Below, piece after piece: positions 1 through 5,361 of a stretch of 8,477 bases of DNA. Source of the DNA: JBDHZK01 sp039811865. Its GTDB lineage: Bacteria; Actinomycetota; Actinomycetes; Propionibacteriales; Propionibacteriaceae. The stretch spans positions 1 to 8,477 of the forward strand of contig JBDHZK010000120.1 of the NCBI GenBank assembly GCA_039811865.1, given 5' to 3'. Both the position numbers and the translations under genes were made by a program. Each line of letters starts with the position of its first letter. Positions within the stretch are counted from its first letter, which is position 1. The notes below the pieces were generated by a model. It did not search any database. It saw only the letters and a program-made list of their open reading frames with translations, and had not been told where the DNA came from.

Positions 1-83
1 ATTCCTGCGGGGAAGCGCAGCCCCTGCGCCAGGTCGGCCAGGGTTGCGGCCCGCAGCCGGCGTCGTTGCTCGGCTGCGTCCAT
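1..83 (-). CDS. Unidentified protein, N-terminal fragment (cut by left window edge)
   Basis: An open frame begins with an ATG at 83-81 and reads leftward off the window without a stop. The 27 visible codons give a plausible soluble, Arg- and Ala-rich amphipathic start (MDAAEQRRRLRAATLADLAQ, then GLRFPAG). The support for a real gene is positional: it is divergent from the exporter gene, and a TANNNT box (TAGCCT) ends exactly six bases before the ATG, the same spacing seen in front of the exporter and of the plus-strand glycosyltransferase. No Shine-Dalgarno is visible. The fragment is too short to assign a family. A regulator of the divergent exporter would be a natural guess from gene arrangement alone, but nothing in these residues shows it. 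Confidence 0.5.
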   Translation of the reverse strand, partial: MDAAEQRRRLRAATLADLAQGLRFPAG

Positions 84-89
84 CAAGCG

Positions 90-95
90 AGGCTA
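90..95 (-). promoter_or_regulatory. Putative -10 box (TAGCCT) for a leaderless leftward transcript
   Basis: On the minus strand TAGCCT is followed by six bases (CGCTTG) and then the ATG at 83. A transcription start about seven bases after the box would coincide with the A of the ATG, so the message would have no 5' leader. No convincing -35 element was seen. Base pattern and spacing are seen directly; promoter activity is inferred. Confidence 0.4.
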
Positions 96-119
96 CGCGG
101 GGGCCGTGGACGATGCTCC

Positions 120-125
120 TACGCT
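120..125 (+). promoter_or_regulatory. Putative -10 box (TACGCT) for a leaderless exporter transcript
   Basis: TACGCT is followed by six bases (GCGCGA) and then the ATG at 132, which supports 132 as the exporter start rather than the upstream in-frame TTG at 66. The box is the mirror counterpart of the one at 95-90 for the divergent gene. No good -35 sequence and no Shine-Dalgarno are visible upstream. Confidence 0.4.
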
Positions 126-131
126 GCGCGA

Positions 132-1406
132 ATGAGGATGAGGGTGTTCGCCGACACCAGGCCGCTGCGCAACCCACACTTTCGGCGCTTGTGGACGGCC
201 AACATCGTCACGATGATCGGGGCCCAGCTCACGGTCGTCGCCGTTCCGGCCCAGATCTACGCGCTGACGTCCTCGTCGGGCATGGTCGGTCTCACCGGGC
301 TGTTCGGCCTGGTGCCGCTGGTCGTCTTCGGGCTTTGGGGCGGCGCCCTCGCCGATGTCTTCGACCGCCGCACGCTGCTGATGGTCACCACCGCGGGAAT
401 GATCGCCACGAGCGCGGCCTTCTGGGGGCTGGCCGCCACTCGCGTCGACAACGTGTGGGCGCTGCTCGGCGTGTTCGCTGTTCAGCAGGGGTTCTTCGCG
501 GTGAACCAGCCAACCCGTTCGGCCGTGCTGCCCAGGATCTTGCCGGACGCCGAGCTTCCGGCCGCCAGCGCCCTCAATATGACTGTGATGCAGGCCGGGG
601 CCATTGCCGGGCCGCTGGTTGGCGGGGCCCTGATCCCGCTCGTCGGCTTCTCCTGGCTGTACCTGATCGACACCGTGTGCCTGTTCGCGACGCTCTGGGC
701 TGTCGTGAAGCTGCCGCCCCTGCCGATCGCGGGGGTGCGGGTCGCCACCCCCGGGCTGCGCGCGGTGGTCGACGGCCTGGCCTACCTGCGCAGGCACCCC
801 GTGCTGCTCACCTCGTTCCTGGTCGATCTGATCGCGATGATCTTCGGCATGCCGCGGGCCCTGTTCCCAGAGATCGCACACGTCGACTTCGGCGGTCCAC
901 CCGAGGGCGGCATTGTGTTCGCGCTGCTCTTCGCGGCCATCCCGTTGGGCGCGGTCCTGGGCGGCGTCTTCTCTGGCTGGGTCTCTGCCGTGCGGCGCCA
1001 GGGGGTTGCGGTGATCGTCGCGATCTGCGTCTGGGGCGCGGGCATGGCCCTGTTCGGCCTGGCGGTGGGCCTGGCGTCCCTCTTCCCGGTCTGGATGCTG
1101 GCCGGCGCCCTGATCGGCCTGGTCGTCGGTGGTGCGGCAGACATGGCTTCGGCCGCGTTTCGCCAGTCGATGCTGCTGGCAGCCGCCGACGATGCTGTCC
1201 GAGGACGGCTGCAAGGAGTCTTCCTCGTCGTTGTCGTCGGGGGACCACGGGTCGCCGACGTGGTCCACGGCGGCGCCGCCGACCTGTGGGGAGCGCCCCT
1301 GGCCGCCGGCGTCGGCGGGTTGGCCGTGATCGTCGCGACGTTGGCGACCGCCGCCGCGCTGCCGGCATTCCTCCGCTACCGGCCCGCGGGGCGCGAGGAT
1401 GACTAG
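132..1406 (+). CDS. MFS exporter, EntS-like (enterobactin-exporter type)
   Basis: A 424-residue integral membrane protein with about twelve hydrophobic segments, the normal length for a single-unit major facilitator transporter. Near the N terminus the pattern NPHFRRLW precedes the first helix. The loop after helix 2 carries the MFS motif A in the form GGALADVFDRR (residues 70-80), and a helix in the second half has FAAIPLGAVLGG, closely like the matching stretch of the siderophore exporter EntS. This architecture is typical of proton-driven small-molecule exporters; the substrate cannot be read from the sequence, and no siderophore synthesis genes are nearby, so siderophore export is only one possibility (drug or metabolite export is another). 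The ATG at 132 is chosen because homologous sequence begins just after it and a TANNNT box lies six bases upstream; ATG 138 is possible. The gene ends tail to tail with kup, sharing CTAG. Confidence 0.88.
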   Translation: MRMRVFADTRPLRNPHFRRLWTANIVTMIGAQLTVVAVPAQIYALTSSSGMVGLTGLFGLVPLVVFGLWGGALADVFDRRTLLMVTTAGMIATSAAFWGLAATRVDNVWALLGVFAVQQGFFAVNQPTRSAVLPRILPDAELPAASALNMTVMQAGAIAGPLVGGALIPLVGFSWLYLIDTVCLFATLWAVVKLPPLPIAGVRVATPGLRAVVDGLAYLRRHPVLLTSFLVDLIAMIFGMPRALFPEIAHVDFGGPPEGGIVFALLFAAIPLGAVLGGVFSGWVSAVRRQGVAVIVAICVWGAGMALFGLAVGLASLFPVWMLAGALIGLVVGGAADMASAAFRQSMLLAAADDAVRGRLQGVFLVVVVGGPRVADVVHGGAADLWGAPLAAGVGGLAVIVATLATAAALPAFLRYRPAGREDD

Positions 1407-3412
1407 AAGTCCATCGTGGCGCCCATGACCACGGTCCGCTCGCGCGGCAGGTGCAGCGTGTCGACTCGGCTGGCGGCCCGGTCCGACAGCCACAAGAACA
1501 ACTGTTTGCGCCAACTCTTGATCGACTTCGACCCGGCCAGGCTGAGTCGCAGCGTCGACAAGAAGTACAGGGCCTGAGCCTCGCTGATCTCGAGTTCCTT
1601 CGTCCGGCCGATGGCAAGCGCGAGCGCCTTGGGGACGTCCTGGCTGTCGTTGAATCCGACCCGGCAGGCGATGTGGACGATGCCGTCCTCTGCCGATCCC
1701 AACTCGTTGACCGTGATTCGTTCGACGTGGCGGATGTGTGGAACGTTCTCGTTGACGATCGTGGCGATGATCACATGTTCGTGCAGCACCTGGTTGAAGG
1801 CGACGTTTTGGCGCAGGGCCAGCGGGGTCGTGGTGCCGTTGGTGTGCGGGAACACGGCCACGCCAGGCACCCGCGGCACCTTCAGACCGCGAACCTTGGT
1901 CACGAAATCCTCCAGGGGACCTTCGATGACGACCCGCCGGGTGGCCAGAATCTTCGAGCCCCAAAGCCACGTCATCATCAGCACGATCACCGAGCCAGCG
2001 ATCACGAGTGGCAGCCAGCCGCCGGCGAACAGCTTGGTCAGGTTGGCGGCGAGGAAGACCAACTCCAACCCGCCGATCAAGGCGGTGACCAGCAGCAGCC
2101 GCAGCGGGCCCCAGCCCCACACGTGCTTGGCCAAGAACAAGAACAGCAACGTCGTCAGCACCAGCGTCCCGGTTACGGCGAGGCCGTAGGCGTTCGCCAG
2201 GTTCGCCGAGCTTTGGAAGATCCCGATCAGGGCCAAGACGCCCACGTACAGGATCCAGTTGACGGCGGGCACGTAGATCTGTCCGCCCTCGGACTTCGAG
2301 GTGTGCCGGACGAGCAGCCTGGGCAAGATGCCGAGCCGCGTAGCCTGCCGCGACACCGAGAATGCTCCCGAGATCACGGCTTGGGAGGCGATCACTGTGG
2401 CCAGGGCGGCCAAGATCACCAGGGGCAGGCGAGCCCACGCGGGAGCGAGGTGGAAGAAGGGGTTGTCGATGGTGGTCGGATCGTGCAGGATCATGGCGCC
2501 CTGGCCGAGATAGTTCAGCAGCAGTGCCGGGAACACCACGAAGAACCAAGACATCCGGATCGGCCGAGCCCCGAAGTGGCCCATGTCGGCGTACAGGGCC
2601 TCCGCGCCGGTGATCGCCAGGACGACCGCGCCCATTGCGATGAAGGCCACGAACGGATGCTCGAGGAGGAACTCGAAGGCGTAGGTGGGGGAGAGCGCCA
2701 CCAGAATGTCGGGGTAGCGAATGATCTCCGGTATTCCCATCGCGGCCAGGGTCGCGAACCACAAGAGCATGACCGGTCCGAACGCACGTCCGACCACGCT
2801 CGTGCCCCAGCGTTGAATGAAGAACAAGACCGTGAGGATGACGATGGAGATCGGCAGCACCAACTCCTCGAGCGCAGGGTTGACCAGCACCAGGCCTTCC
2901 ATGGCCGACATCACCGAGATGGCGGGGGTGATCACCGAGTCGCCGTAGAACAACGCGGCGCCGATGATCCCGAGCATCAGGGCGCCGCTGGCCAGGCGCG
3001 TCCGCTTGCCCAACCGCTCTCTCAGCAGGGCGACCAGGGCGAGGATACCGCCCTCGCCCTCGTTGTCGGCCCGCATGACCAGCGCCACGTACTTGATCGA
3101 GACGACGATCGTGACCGCCCAAAAGACCATCGAGATGACGCCCAGCACGTCGCCTGGGGTGGGTTGGACGGTGTTGTGCTCGATGCTGAAGACGGTTTGC
3201 ATCGAATACAGCGGGCTGGTGCCGATGTCGCCGAAAACGATGCCGATGGCGGCGATCGCCAGCGACCAGAGCCCACCGTGGGCGCGGCGCGGAATCTCGG
3301 TCAGCGCGTCCGCATCCTGGATCGCGGTCTGCTGTTCGGGTTCTGCGACCCGGCGGGGCGTCCGGTGCTCGCTCCGCCCGGCCGTTGGTCTGGGCGGCTG
3401 CGCGCTGCTCAT
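1403..3412 (-). CDS. kup: Kup-type low-affinity potassium uptake transporter
   Basis: The protein is 669 residues from the ATG at 3412 (E. coli Kup is 622). It has a charged, Pro/Arg-rich N-terminal tail of about 45 residues, then a long membrane domain of about twelve helices and a soluble C-terminal domain of roughly 180 residues. Family signatures are plain: GIVFGDIGTSPLY at residues 57-69, NEGEGGILALVALL in the next loop, and LFYGDSVITPAISVMSAMEG. The KUP/HAK/KT family imports K+ with protons across the cytoplasmic membrane. An alternative GTG start at 3475, directly after an in-frame TAA, would add 21 residues. Neither start has a clear Shine-Dalgarno. Strong inverted repeats lie between the two candidate starts (see separate entries). 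The stop overlaps the convergent exporter's stop. Family assignment is secure; the exact start is not. Confidence 0.95.
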   Translation of the reverse strand: MSSAQPPRPTAGRSEHRTPRRVAEPEQQTAIQDADALTEIPRRAHGGLWSLAIAAIGIVFGDIGTSPLYSMQTVFSIEHNTVQPTPGDVLGVISMVFWAVTIVVSIKYVALVMRADNEGEGGILALVALLRERLGKRTRLASGALMLGIIGAALFYGDSVITPAISVMSAMEGLVLVNPALEELVLPISIVILTVLFFIQRWGTSVVGRAFGPVMLLWFATLAAMGIPEIIRYPDILVALSPTYAFEFLLEHPFVAFIAMGAVVLAITGAEALYADMGHFGARPIRMSWFFVVFPALLLNYLGQGAMILHDPTTIDNPFFHLAPAWARLPLVILAALATVIASQAVISGAFSVSRQATRLGILPRLLVRHTSKSEGGQIYVPAVNWILYVGVLALIGIFQSSANLANAYGLAVTGTLVLTTLLFLFLAKHVWGWGPLRLLLVTALIGGLELVFLAANLTKLFAGGWLPLVIAGSVIVLMMTWLWGSKILATRRVVIEGPLEDFVTKVRGLKVPRVPGVAVFPHTNGTTTPLALRQNVAFNQVLHEHVIIATIVNENVPHIRHVERITVNELGSAEDGIVHIACRVGFNDSQDVPKALALAIGRTKELEISEAQALYFLSTLRLSLAGSKSIKSWRKQLFLWLSDRAASRVDTLHLPRERTVVMGATMDF

Positions 3413-3413
3413 T

Positions 3414-3433
3414 TGCGCATCTTTGCATGCGCA
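3414..3433 (-). promoter_or_regulatory. Inverted repeat/hairpin abutting the kup start
   Basis: Two perfect 7-base arms, TGCGCAT (3414-3420) and ATGCGCA (3427-3433), flank a 6-base spacer. In the kup message the hairpin would end one base before the ATG at 3412, covering the place where a ribosome binding site should be. It could fold in RNA and limit translation, or be a protein operator in DNA. If kup really starts at GTG 3475 the repeat is inside the coding sequence. The repeat is seen directly; any role is inferred. Confidence 0.45.
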
Positions 3434-3437
3434 GGTG

Positions 3438-3458
3438 GGCGCCGGGTGGGCCGGCGCC
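3438..3458 (-). promoter_or_regulatory. GC-rich hairpin in the kup leader
   Basis: Perfect 8-base arms GGCGCCGG (3438-3445) and CCGGCGCC (3451-3458) with a 5-base loop, four bases away from the hairpin at the kup start. The two could stack in the leader RNA. No T-run follows on the minus strand, so it does not look like a standard intrinsic terminator. GC-rich genomes produce such arms by chance more often than AT-rich ones. Confidence 0.35.
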
Positions 3459-3481
3459 AAATGCGCCAGGGCCACTTAGCT

Positions 3482-3498
3482 GGAATCTGCCCAGATCC
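3482..3498. promoter_or_regulatory. Dyad-symmetric site upstream of kup
   Basis: The plus strand reads GGAATCTGCCCAGATCC: arms ATCTG (3485-3489) and CAGAT (3492-3496) around CC, with outer GG and CC in register apart from one extra A. It sits about 70-85 bases before the kup ATG and could be a regulator-binding site. No known operator was recognised. Confidence 0.25.
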
Positions 3499-3553
3499 CC
3501 TTGCCCGCCACGGCCCCGACCCGATGCCTCAACCTCGGCCCGAGCCCCGGGAA

Positions 3554-3567
3554 GGGGCGGGCGCCCC
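3554..3567 (-). terminator. Possible GC-hairpin terminator after the Excalibur-protein gene
   Basis: GGGGC (3554-3558) and GCCCC (3563-3567) form a five-pair stem with a four-base loop, 31-44 bases past the stop of the upstream minus-strand gene. There is no downstream T-tract, so this would have to be an atypical GC-only terminator; it may instead be chance structure. Confidence 0.2.
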
Positions 3568-3597
3568 GAAATACTGTCCGAGGCACCCCCGGGGTGG

Positions 3598-4218
3598 TCA
3601 CCGTTCGCAGACGATCCCGTCGCCGTCGCCGTCTCGATACCAGTCGTACTCCGGATCGACTCCGCGCCGGTAAGGACCCAGACCAGCGGCGATGACTTGC
3701 TTGCACGTCTTGAATCTTGGGTCGAGTGTCGGGGACTGGGTCGGCTTGTGGCGCGGGGTGGTCCGCTTGGATGGTGGGGGACTGGGCGTGGCCTTCCTGC
3801 TCGGCGTCGGGGCCTTGCTGCTGGGCGCTGGGGGCCTGGACGACGGTACGGCCGACTTGGTGACCGCCGGGCCTTGGGTCAGCGGCGGCGCGAACGCCTC
3901 CGGGGTCCGGGGCGTGCCCAGGGCCGAGCCGAGGGCCGAGACCGCCAACAGGCCGCCCACGGCAAGTGAAGCGGTGGCGATCTTGTGCCGTCGCACCCAG
4001 CTCCGTCTGGTGGGGTGAACCGTCGGGGCGATCGAAAACGGCGGCACCGCCCGGTTCGGGTGGTGCGGTCCCGACGGCCCCGTTCGGGGAGAGGCCTCCG
4101 CTATCCAAAGTCGCCATCCCGGTGGAGGTGGTGGGAAGTGCGCCGGTGGACGCCAACCGGCGGGCGGGGTCCACCCCTGCGGCACCGGCGGCCAGTTCGG
4201 GGGCGGATTGAACCTCAC
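3598..4218 (-). CDS. Pro/Trp-rich single-pass membrane protein with C-terminal Excalibur domain
   Basis: A 206-residue protein of unknown role. Order of parts: a short N-terminal stretch with regularly spaced Trp among prolines (W9, W16, W22, W35, W38, units such as PPAGW and PPPPPGW); a basic patch RRSWVRRHK (71-79); one hydrophobic segment (about 80-101), a membrane anchor; a Pro/Ser/Thr/Lys-rich linker (about 102-165); and a C-terminal Excalibur domain (about 169-206) with C172, C204 and the calcium-loop-like DGDGDGIVCE. Excalibur domains are extracellular and thought to bind calcium, so the C terminus probably faces outside and the Trp/Pro part is cytoplasmic. The GTG at 4218 is chosen because AAGGTGA lies four bases upstream and the Pro/Trp motif starts right after it; the frame stays open further upstream but shows no motif. 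It lies 185 bases upstream of kup, too far to assume one operon. Confidence 0.85.
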   Translation of the reverse strand: MRFNPPPNWPPVPQGWTPPAGWRPPAHFPPPPPGWRLWIAEASPRTGPSGPHHPNRAVPPFSIAPTVHPTRRSWVRRHKIATASLAVGGLLAVSALGSALGTPRTPEAFAPPLTQGPAVTKSAVPSSRPPAPSSKAPTPSRKATPSPPPSKRTTPRHKPTQSPTLDPRFKTCKQVIAAGLGPYRRGVDPEYDWYRDGDGDGIVCER

Positions 4219-4222
4219 CGAG

Positions 4223-4229
4223 TCACCTT
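4223..4229 (-). promoter_or_regulatory. Ribosome binding site deciding the Excalibur-protein start
   Basis: On the minus strand AAGGTGA is followed by CTCG and the GTG at 4218. It is one of only two clear Shine-Dalgarno sequences in the window and fixes the start inside a frame that stays open for another 131 codons upstream. Confidence 0.65.
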
Positions 4230-4242
4230 GGCAGAAACGTCG

Positions 4243-4260
4243 CCCCGCTGTGTTGCGGGG
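4243..4260. other. Hairpin between the glycosyltransferase and Excalibur-protein genes
   Basis: CCCCGC (4243-4248) and GCGGGG (4255-4260) form a perfect six-pair stem with a six-base loop. It lies 83-100 bases past the end of the minus-strand glycosyltransferase gene and 25-42 bases before the Excalibur-protein GTG. It could terminate the first transcript or lie in the leader of the second. On the minus strand a short TTT follows only after a gap, so a classical terminator is not supported. The rest of the 125-base gap shows no recognisable promoter. Confidence 0.3.
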
Positions 4261-4343
4261 TTGAAAATGCCGGCTGCCAAGCTCACCGCGTTGAGCGGCT
4301 CCGCCGGGCTCGGTGTCCGGAACCTGCGGGCTTCGGCCTCGCG

Positions 4344-5297
4344 TCAGCGCCGGTACTCGTCGTATCGGTAGCCGACGACACCGGCCAGCAGCCCGGCGCC
4401 GCGCGCCATCGTGCGCCGTCCGCGCGCTTGGTGCCGGGCCGAGCGAGTCAGCGTCCCCACTGCCAGTCGTCCGGCGCCACCGGCGACCCGGACGAGGCCG
4501 CGCGCGCCACTGACGATCCGGACCCGCGCGGCGGCCAGGGGGGAGTCGGCCAATGCCAGCGATACCCGCGTCCAGGAGTTGCCCATCCGGAACGCTCGGC
4601 GGAGCACCCAATCACGGGTGGCTCTCGCCGCGGGCACCATGTCATAGACGATCGCCTCGTCGCACCACACCATGCGCCCACCGCGCGCCGACAGCGTCCG
4701 CGTGAACAGGGAATCACCCCCGCCGCTGATGCCGAACTCGGGATCGAATCGCAGGCCGAGTCGACGGACGCTCGCCAAGTCCAGCAGCAGGTTGTTCGTG
4801 GCCGCCAACTCCACGCTCGTGCCGGTCGGCAGCCGGCGCCGGTTGAAGAACTCCCCGGCGGCGACCCAGGCGTCCAGCTCGCCGTCGAACGCCGAGATTA
4901 CCGGGCCGACGACCGCGGCTGGGTGATCGTGGCCCTCGTAGCAGGCCAGCAGGTCGGCCAGCCAGGAATCGACCGGTCGTTCGTCGTCGTCGATGAACAC
5001 CAGGATGTCGTCTTCGGCGGCCTCGTCCAGGGCGCGATTTCGGGCAGCGGAGATGCCGGGCTCCGACTCGGCCGCGTAACCGACCCGGATCGGCAGCGCC
5101 GCCGGCATCGCCCGCTCGACGAGGTCCCGGCCACTTTGGAGAGGATCGTTGTCAACGATCAGCACCCGGACCGCGAACCCGACCGGGGCCCGTCCGGCCT
5201 GGTCGACGAGCGCGGGTACGACGGCGGCCAGGTCGTCCGGACGCTTGAAGGTCAGGACAGCCAGGACGACGCGGGTCGGAGGGTTCGGCGGCTTCAC
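4344..5297 (-). CDS. Family 2 glycosyltransferase
   Basis: A 317-residue GT-A fold enzyme that would transfer a sugar from a nucleotide-sugar donor. Visible signatures: the opening strand VVLAVLTFKRP (10-20), the nucleotide-binding VDND (48-51), PGISAARNRAL (80-90), the metal-binding FIDDDE (101-106), and a later GISGGGDSLF (189-198) whose Asp is a candidate for the acceptor-side acid. The C-terminal third is Arg/Ala-rich with weakly hydrophobic stretches and no clear multi-pass membrane domain, so it probably acts at the cytoplasmic face. The acceptor and sugar are unknown; cell-envelope glycan or glycolipid is the likely setting. The GTG at 5297 places the first beta strand ten residues in, as is usual. 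No Shine-Dalgarno precedes it; a TAGGCT box lies eight bases upstream. It is divergent from a second family 2 enzyme, separated by 64 bases. Confidence 0.9.
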   Translation of the reverse strand: MKPPNPPTRVVLAVLTFKRPDDLAAVVPALVDQAGRAPVGFAVRVLIVDNDPLQSGRDLVERAMPAALPIRVGYAAESEPGISAARNRALDEAAEDDILVFIDDDERPVDSWLADLLACYEGHDHPAAVVGPVISAFDGELDAWVAAGEFFNRRRLPTGTSVELAATNNLLLDLASVRRLGLRFDPEFGISGGGDSLFTRTLSARGGRMVWCDEAIVYDMVPAARATRDWVLRRAFRMGNSWTRVSLALADSPLAAARVRIVSGARGLVRVAGGAGRLAVGTLTRSARHQARGRRTMARGAGLLAGVVGYRYDEYRR

Positions 5298-5305
5298 GAG
5301 GCTGG

Positions 5306-5311
5306 AGCCTA
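5306..5311 (-). promoter_or_regulatory. Putative -10 box (TAGGCT) for the leftward glycosyltransferase gene
   Basis: On the minus strand TAGGCT is followed by eight bases and then GTG at 5297. The message would have a leader of about zero to two bases. No good -35 was seen. Spacing is two bases longer than at the other three boxes, so support is weaker. Confidence 0.3.
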
Positions 5312-5349
5312 TCCGGGCCGGACCACGGACGCCGCCTGGTGGTCGCGCC

Positions 5350-5355
5350 TATCAT
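5350..5355 (+). promoter_or_regulatory. Putative -10 box (TATCAT) for the rightward glycosyltransferase gene
   Basis: TATCAT is followed by CGCGGC and GTG at 5362, so transcription would begin at the start codon. It is the best -10 match in the window (four of six bases, including TA and final T) and supports 5362 over the in-frame ATG at 5149, which lies inside the divergent gene. Confidence 0.5.
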
Positions 5356-5361
5356 CGCGGC

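Noticed and set aside
44..1402. A 452-codon plus-strand frame in another phase over the exporter
   Set aside because: Arg/Gly/Pro-rich, no hydrophobic segments; the overlapping frame gives a clean MFS transporter.
93..3428. A 1111-codon open frame on the minus strand crossing the exporter and kup
   Set aside because: It is antisense to the exporter and out of frame with kup; the translation is Arg/Gly/Asp-rich low-complexity with no domain, a typical high-GC shadow.
3584..3596. Palindrome CACCCCCGGGGTG just after the Excalibur-protein gene as a terminator
   Set aside because: There is effectively no loop unless inner pairs are broken, and no T-run follows.
3413..3597. A known c-di-AMP (ydaO-type) riboswitch upstream of kup
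   Set aside because: Considered because such riboswitches control K+ uptake genes, but I could not match the conserved segments of that class; only simple hairpins are visible. An Rfam search would settle it.
1451..3673. A 740-codon plus-strand frame opposite kup
   Set aside because: Its translation is rich in Gln, Asp, His and Arg with no motif, and it mirrors the codon bias of kup on the other strand.
4219..4611. Upstream extension of the Excalibur-protein frame by 131 codons
   Set aside because: It overlaps the minus-strand glycosyltransferase in another phase, lacks motifs, and a good Shine-Dalgarno sits before GTG 4218.
5149..5361. N-terminal extension of the rightward glycosyltransferase to ATG 5149
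   Set aside because: It would overlap the divergent gene by about 150 bases and adds residues with no family match; the first conserved strand starts just after GTG 5362.
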